DNA of 64,000 bases, from the NCBI GenBank assembly GCA_000827265.1, contig KN834813.1:199815-263814 (forward strand). Reading direction: 5' to 3'. Of this stretch, positions 60,176 to 64,000 are shown piece by piece. The notes below the pieces were generated by a model, which saw only the letters and a list, made by a program, of their open reading frames with translations, ran no database searches and had not been told where the DNA came from. The DNA is from Collybiopsis luxurians FD-317 M1. Its lineage: Eukaryota; Basidiomycota; Agaricomycetes; Agaricales; Omphalotaceae. The stretch's first letter is position 1; every line of letters begins with the position of its first letter. The position numbers were made by a program, and so were the translations under genes.

Positions 60176-61026
60176 GAAAGAATTTGGGCTGAGCTGCTCA
60201 GTGAGCTTGGAAAAAGACAATGAGATGGGTGTAACGCACCGGTTTGACCAGGTATTATTGAAGAGACCTGCTGATGTGAATAACCGCCCGCCAAAATTAG
60301 AGCGCTTATTGAACACTAAGCGCCGTCACGGCTTGTCCTCTTACTTCCATCACTGCGTACCGCAGCCTTCCATACCGAATCAGTGTTTACCTGAATCGTC
60401 ACTGCAATTAGTTGTGTCCTTTCGTCCTTTATCGACAAGTAGTCCTACAGAATTACTCTGAACACAAGCTCATCCAGGAAGCTCAACTTCTCGAAAGCGA
60501 ATGCATCCAGATGGAAGCCGATATCAGTCAACTTCAACGTGCAACCGATGCCCTGAAAATGTAACCTCAATATGATACCGACAAGTTGGTGATTCACCGC
60601 AATCAATTTTTGCGAATCGTAGATCAAGTGAGAATAACTCGCAAACGAGTGTCGTATCCTTCTAGGCGCGTATAATCAGTTCTCATGACGATATCGAACT
60701 GCGAGCCGCCATATAGAATTGGAAATATGGGTATGCTGTTTCGAATGATCGAAAATTTACCATTCGTGACCGCGAAGGAACACGACTGGTTTAATTCCGT
60801 CTTCGCTAATCTCCACACCCGTTATATTTTATACCGACTCTACCGTAAGCTCCTCTGGCATTCATTGATTATTCAAGGTCTACTGGTCCGTGATATTCGC
60901 TTAGAAGGGGGTCCAGATGAGAAAAAAAAATAACTTTAAAAAAATATTTAAGTGCGCAATTATTCGGTAAGTACTCAAACAACTATTTTGGCGAATGAAA
61001 AGAGTGTAGGACATGACGGAGATTCG
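60176..61026. other. Intergenic with decayed plus-strand coding traces
   Basis: About 850 bp. 60450-60933 (+) reads as coding-like sequence broken by stops and frame changes: HKLIQEAQLLESECIQMEADISQ (coiled-coil-like), a stop, then YDTDKLVIHRNQFLRIVDQVR and, from 60685, NCEPPYRIGNMGMLF..EHDWFNSVFANL. It may be a decayed gene; the family is not recognised. Confidence 0.35.
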
Positions 61027-62763
61027 TCACGGCATCGGCGTGTCTGGCGGAGGTACGACTAGTATACGAGCATCGTGGGCTTGTAATTGGACAGTGGTTA
61101 TATGCGAAGTATAAAGGCCTGAATTTGCGATCTTATGAAGGTTGAAAATGAGCCGCGACATCATGGTAACGGATATACTGCACAGAGTGAACATATCAAG
61201 ACTTGATAGTTGAGCCAAAGGAAATTATTAGATATTTACCTGCTGGCAAAAGTGGTTAATGACCCCCGTAGGTATGGCTAGGTTGTAAATAAAGCATCAG
61301 CTGTTGTGAAATTTTCTGAGAGCTATGTCGAGTATACCAAAGGATACTGAAACAACTTCATTTCAGAGTCTGCAGTTGAAACAAGTAAAATTGACACTCA
61401 CGTAGAATGTTGAAATATTGATCTGTAAGAGGGTTTGAGAACGTTATTCTGAGAGAAAGAAGTGCTCTGGTACTGACTGCATTTGCAATAGCCATCCCAC
61501 TTCAAACGCGAGGGGAAAATCTAAGTTTAGCTAGGCCCATCTACGCATCATCAAGGGACTCACGCAAAATACAAAGAGCCTACAAGGTCGGAAGATATGA
61601 GAATATTTTAATTTTTACTGAAAACCTTAGTTCCTTACCATCGCGAAGAATAATGACAACCAAAGATACCCTGAGTCGTCTGATGATACGGAGTTCGTGG
61701 CGGGTTTGGTAGGCCCTATGGAGGGTCATGGCAAATAGTATCAAATCATACAGAAATAACGCCTCCCAAGCAGCCGCAACATCTACCAAGCAGGGTGAGA
61801 TAATTGAGGCTTAGTATGCGCGCACGGCAACGTACGAGCAGATCTGTATTGCAATTACTAGGAATTCCATGTAAAGTGAGAGGTGAGATAGATACGCACG
61901 TAACGAACGACATTTCCGTATTGCATCCCATGGAGGTCTCATCCGAATGTTTTGATTGGCCAGAGAATGTTAAAAACTACGACGAGTACCATTAAAAAAA
62001 AGCTTCTGGATATTGGACGAGGGGTACTTACAATCGATAGAGCCATCAATATGGTAAAAATGGAAAGCAGAACAGCAAGGACGAGCTTACTGGAACGGTA
62101 CAAGACGTAGACACGGATAGTGAGAAGCACTGGAGTTCGAACGAGGTCATTTTAGTTTCTAAAATCATGCAATGGGTCTTACGGGCAACTATGACTTGCA
62201 TCGCGACGAGCAGGACCTGGTGGAATGTATTCAACGGCTGACAGCTGACAAAATTGTCGATTTGTAATTGACACAATTCGAAAGCAGAGTCCCGCACCTC
62301 TGTTACTTGAAAGATTAGTTAAAATTTGGAGTAAAAGGAAGAGAACTGACTGATTCAGGAAGGTGGCTGGAGAAGAACGATACGGTCATGACAATGTTCA
62401 CCAATACTGCCAAGTATCGATTGAGGAAGAAAAGCATTGTACTTGCGCGCACTGGACGTTTCCACAAATATTGGACTTCATCCGCTGCAAAAATCATCAA
62501 CAAGTTGAGCGAGTACCAACAGTATGATTTTACGTACGGAGCGTCAGCAGGTGGTCCCAGAATAAGAAGGCTGAAGGCCGTTGTGAAATCAAGCCGGATT
62601 GAAAGACAGGAACTTGACAGGAACATACTTATGGAGAATAGACGACAATAGCTCACTATACGTCTGTATTGAAGATTGTTTTAATCAAAATTGAATTATA
62701 AGAACATTCAAGGACGCACTCTTGCTCTGCTACCGAGACTTGTTGAGCAATGGTCAAATTCAT
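61027..62763 (-). CDS. DUF6533-type seven-transmembrane protein, copy F (inverted)
   Basis: The only copy on the minus strand and the most diverged. Start MNLTIAQQVSVAEQE at 62763. Then ERIVSYCRLFSIT, FLFWDHLLTL, DEVQYLWKRPVRASTMLFFLNRYLAVLVNIVMTVSFF, QVLLVAMQVIV, VFNILWPIKTFG, TSAHVAAAWEALFLYDLILFAMTLHRAYQTRHELRI, and IRGSLTTFASSISV-type end (PYLRGSLTTFASSISVTMMSR), ending PPPDTPMP at 61027. Microexons are kept: AG 62299-62298 and ATCTGCTC 61843-61836. A TATAAGA-type box lies about 64 bp upstream. No breaks seen. Confidence 0.72.
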
Positions 62764-64000
62764 AGCTTGCTGGTGCTTCGTTTGGAAGAATCAGTGTGTC
62801 GAGAGCTCTAGCTTAAGCGTTCTTATAAATTACATCTCTGTATTTGTCTAAGTGCCGAGTGCCGTCCAGATTGACCCGGGCTATCAGTGGCAATGGCAGT
62901 TGGCTCGCGCAGGGGCCAACTGGATTCCTAAAACACTCCAATCCCTTTGTCCGTGGATGCTCTGCCTATAGATGAAAAATATTTACTGTATGAAAGGACA
63001 ATCATCACTACCTCTACAGCAGAGTACTCAGAGAAAGAGGCCATATCCTCTTTGTTTGGTTTTTTCATGTACTTACTCTCAAAAAGTCGAAATTTACTGA
63101 TACGAGTGCCGAGAACATATAGCGGGCAATAAGCTGTATCTTCTTTTTGATCATCTCTGATTATGAGCGGAACTCGAGTGAGGGCAACCTTAGACGCAGT
63201 TTTTTTCGAGTCACTCTAGTACCTGAGGTTTACTTCCTGGACTCGTACTAGTCCCTGGCGCCAAATTGTGATATGATAGACAGATAGGACTAGATAGGTG
63301 TATCATTCTCTTGGTATGCCATTAAACTATTGATACACACGGACTGGCTCACTGAGGCCCACTGGCTTCAAAGTCTCTACCTTCCCCAACTTCATGCATC
63401 TCATATAATTTCTTTCTCTCGTGACGTCCCAGCAGCTCGGATAGTCACATCAAAGCCTGGTGCGAAACAAATAAAGAGGCGTTCGCGCCTCCAAGATAGG
63501 CCGACTGAGGGAATTGTGCCACTCAGCGGCATCCGGAGCGGATCAATTAGCAGGGCCTTTCAGGCCCTGGGCGCTGACTTGTTTGTCTAAAGATTCGGAT
63601 TCCTGTTAAAAAGTCACTCCTCAGACCTGCATAGGATGACGATTCGGAATAATAGGGCTGTAGCGTTAGTAGGTGGTGACGGCGATGCAAAGGCTCAATG
63701 TGCCTGAACTCGACAGTTCGCGTCCTTACTTGAGTACTGAGCCCGGCTGTGAGTGGCGTGTACCTATTGTGACATTTACTTATTATTATTATCATCGTCA
63801 ATGTATATCGTAGGGTGCTTCTTGTTGGAGACTACGTCGTTCATGCGATGTCGAACTCCTCTTGAATGTAGAGATAGAGAACTTCATGTTTGGGACAAAG
63901 AGTGCTTCCACAGAATTGCCGTCTGATCCGAGACGCATGGAGGCGCCCGACAAAGGCGTCTGGGGAAATCTGGCGCTGATAATTCGCAGCAGTTTTCTTC
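62764..64000. other. Unassigned right end
   Basis: About 1.2 kb. No ORF here has family resemblance. Two TGGCGC-containing strings (63256 and 63949) recall primer-binding sites of LTR elements, but no matching LTRs or coding domains were found. Confidence 0.35.

Noticed and set aside
63250..64000. TGGCGCC/TGGCGCT strings suggesting LTR primer-binding sites
   Set aside because: No paired LTRs, no gag or pol similarity and no target duplications were found near them.

Overview
The window looks like nuclear DNA of an agaricomycete fungus (Basidiomycota). Genes are split by many GT-AG introns of about 47-75 bp. The families present are typical of mushroom-forming fungi: a class I hydrophobin, fungal NACHT (NLR-like) proteins, agaricomycete F-box proteins and a local expansion of DUF6533-type seven-helix membrane proteins. 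No species can be named from the sequence alone.

The left half (1-36 kb) is mostly conserved or single-copy genes. In order they are: the 3' part of URA2 (CPSase-ATCase), a NACHT NLR, glycogen synthase, an FAD/sugar-lactone-oxidase-like gene whose 3' exons are duplicated in tandem, a TPR protein, an S9 acyl-peptidase, a class I histone deacetylase, an F-box protein, a DHA1-type MFS transporter, a class I hydrophobin, beta-tubulin and an MFS sugar transporter. An inverted, internally deleted scrap of the S9 peptidase gene lies just upstream of the deacetylase.

The right half (36-64 kb) is accessory and duplication-driven. Six copies (A-F) of one DUF6533-type seven-transmembrane gene occupy 36.6-38.4, 40.4-42.1, 44.1-46.0, 51.2-52.9, 54.0-55.8 (all +) and 61.0-62.8 kb (-). 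Copies A, C, E and F look intact. B carries an in-frame stop, and D has lost its 5' UTR and start codon. All six need microexons of 2, 8 and 9 nt to keep frame. For copy E the 16 predicted exons sum to exactly 298 codons. Two copies of a short-chain dehydrogenase gene (49.2 and 56.7 kb) sit in a duplicated segment interleaved with the array. A 122-bp MITE-like element sits in an intron of copy C.

Between copies C and D, at 47.1-47.9 kb on the minus strand, is the most interesting gene. It encodes a small secreted precursor with a signal peptide followed by ten tandem HGDSQER-containing units separated by dibasic sites. This is the layout of a Kex2-processed repeat (pro-peptide) protein. Within HGDSQER every nucleotide difference between units is synonymous on the minus strand, so the peptide is under selection. 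A gene for a predicted multi-copy secreted peptide, embedded in an array of orphan seven-helix receptors-like genes, suggests a possible peptide-receptor locus. That functional link is inference only.

All gene models here were made by eye from splice signals, reading frame and family knowledge. No transcript or database evidence was available.
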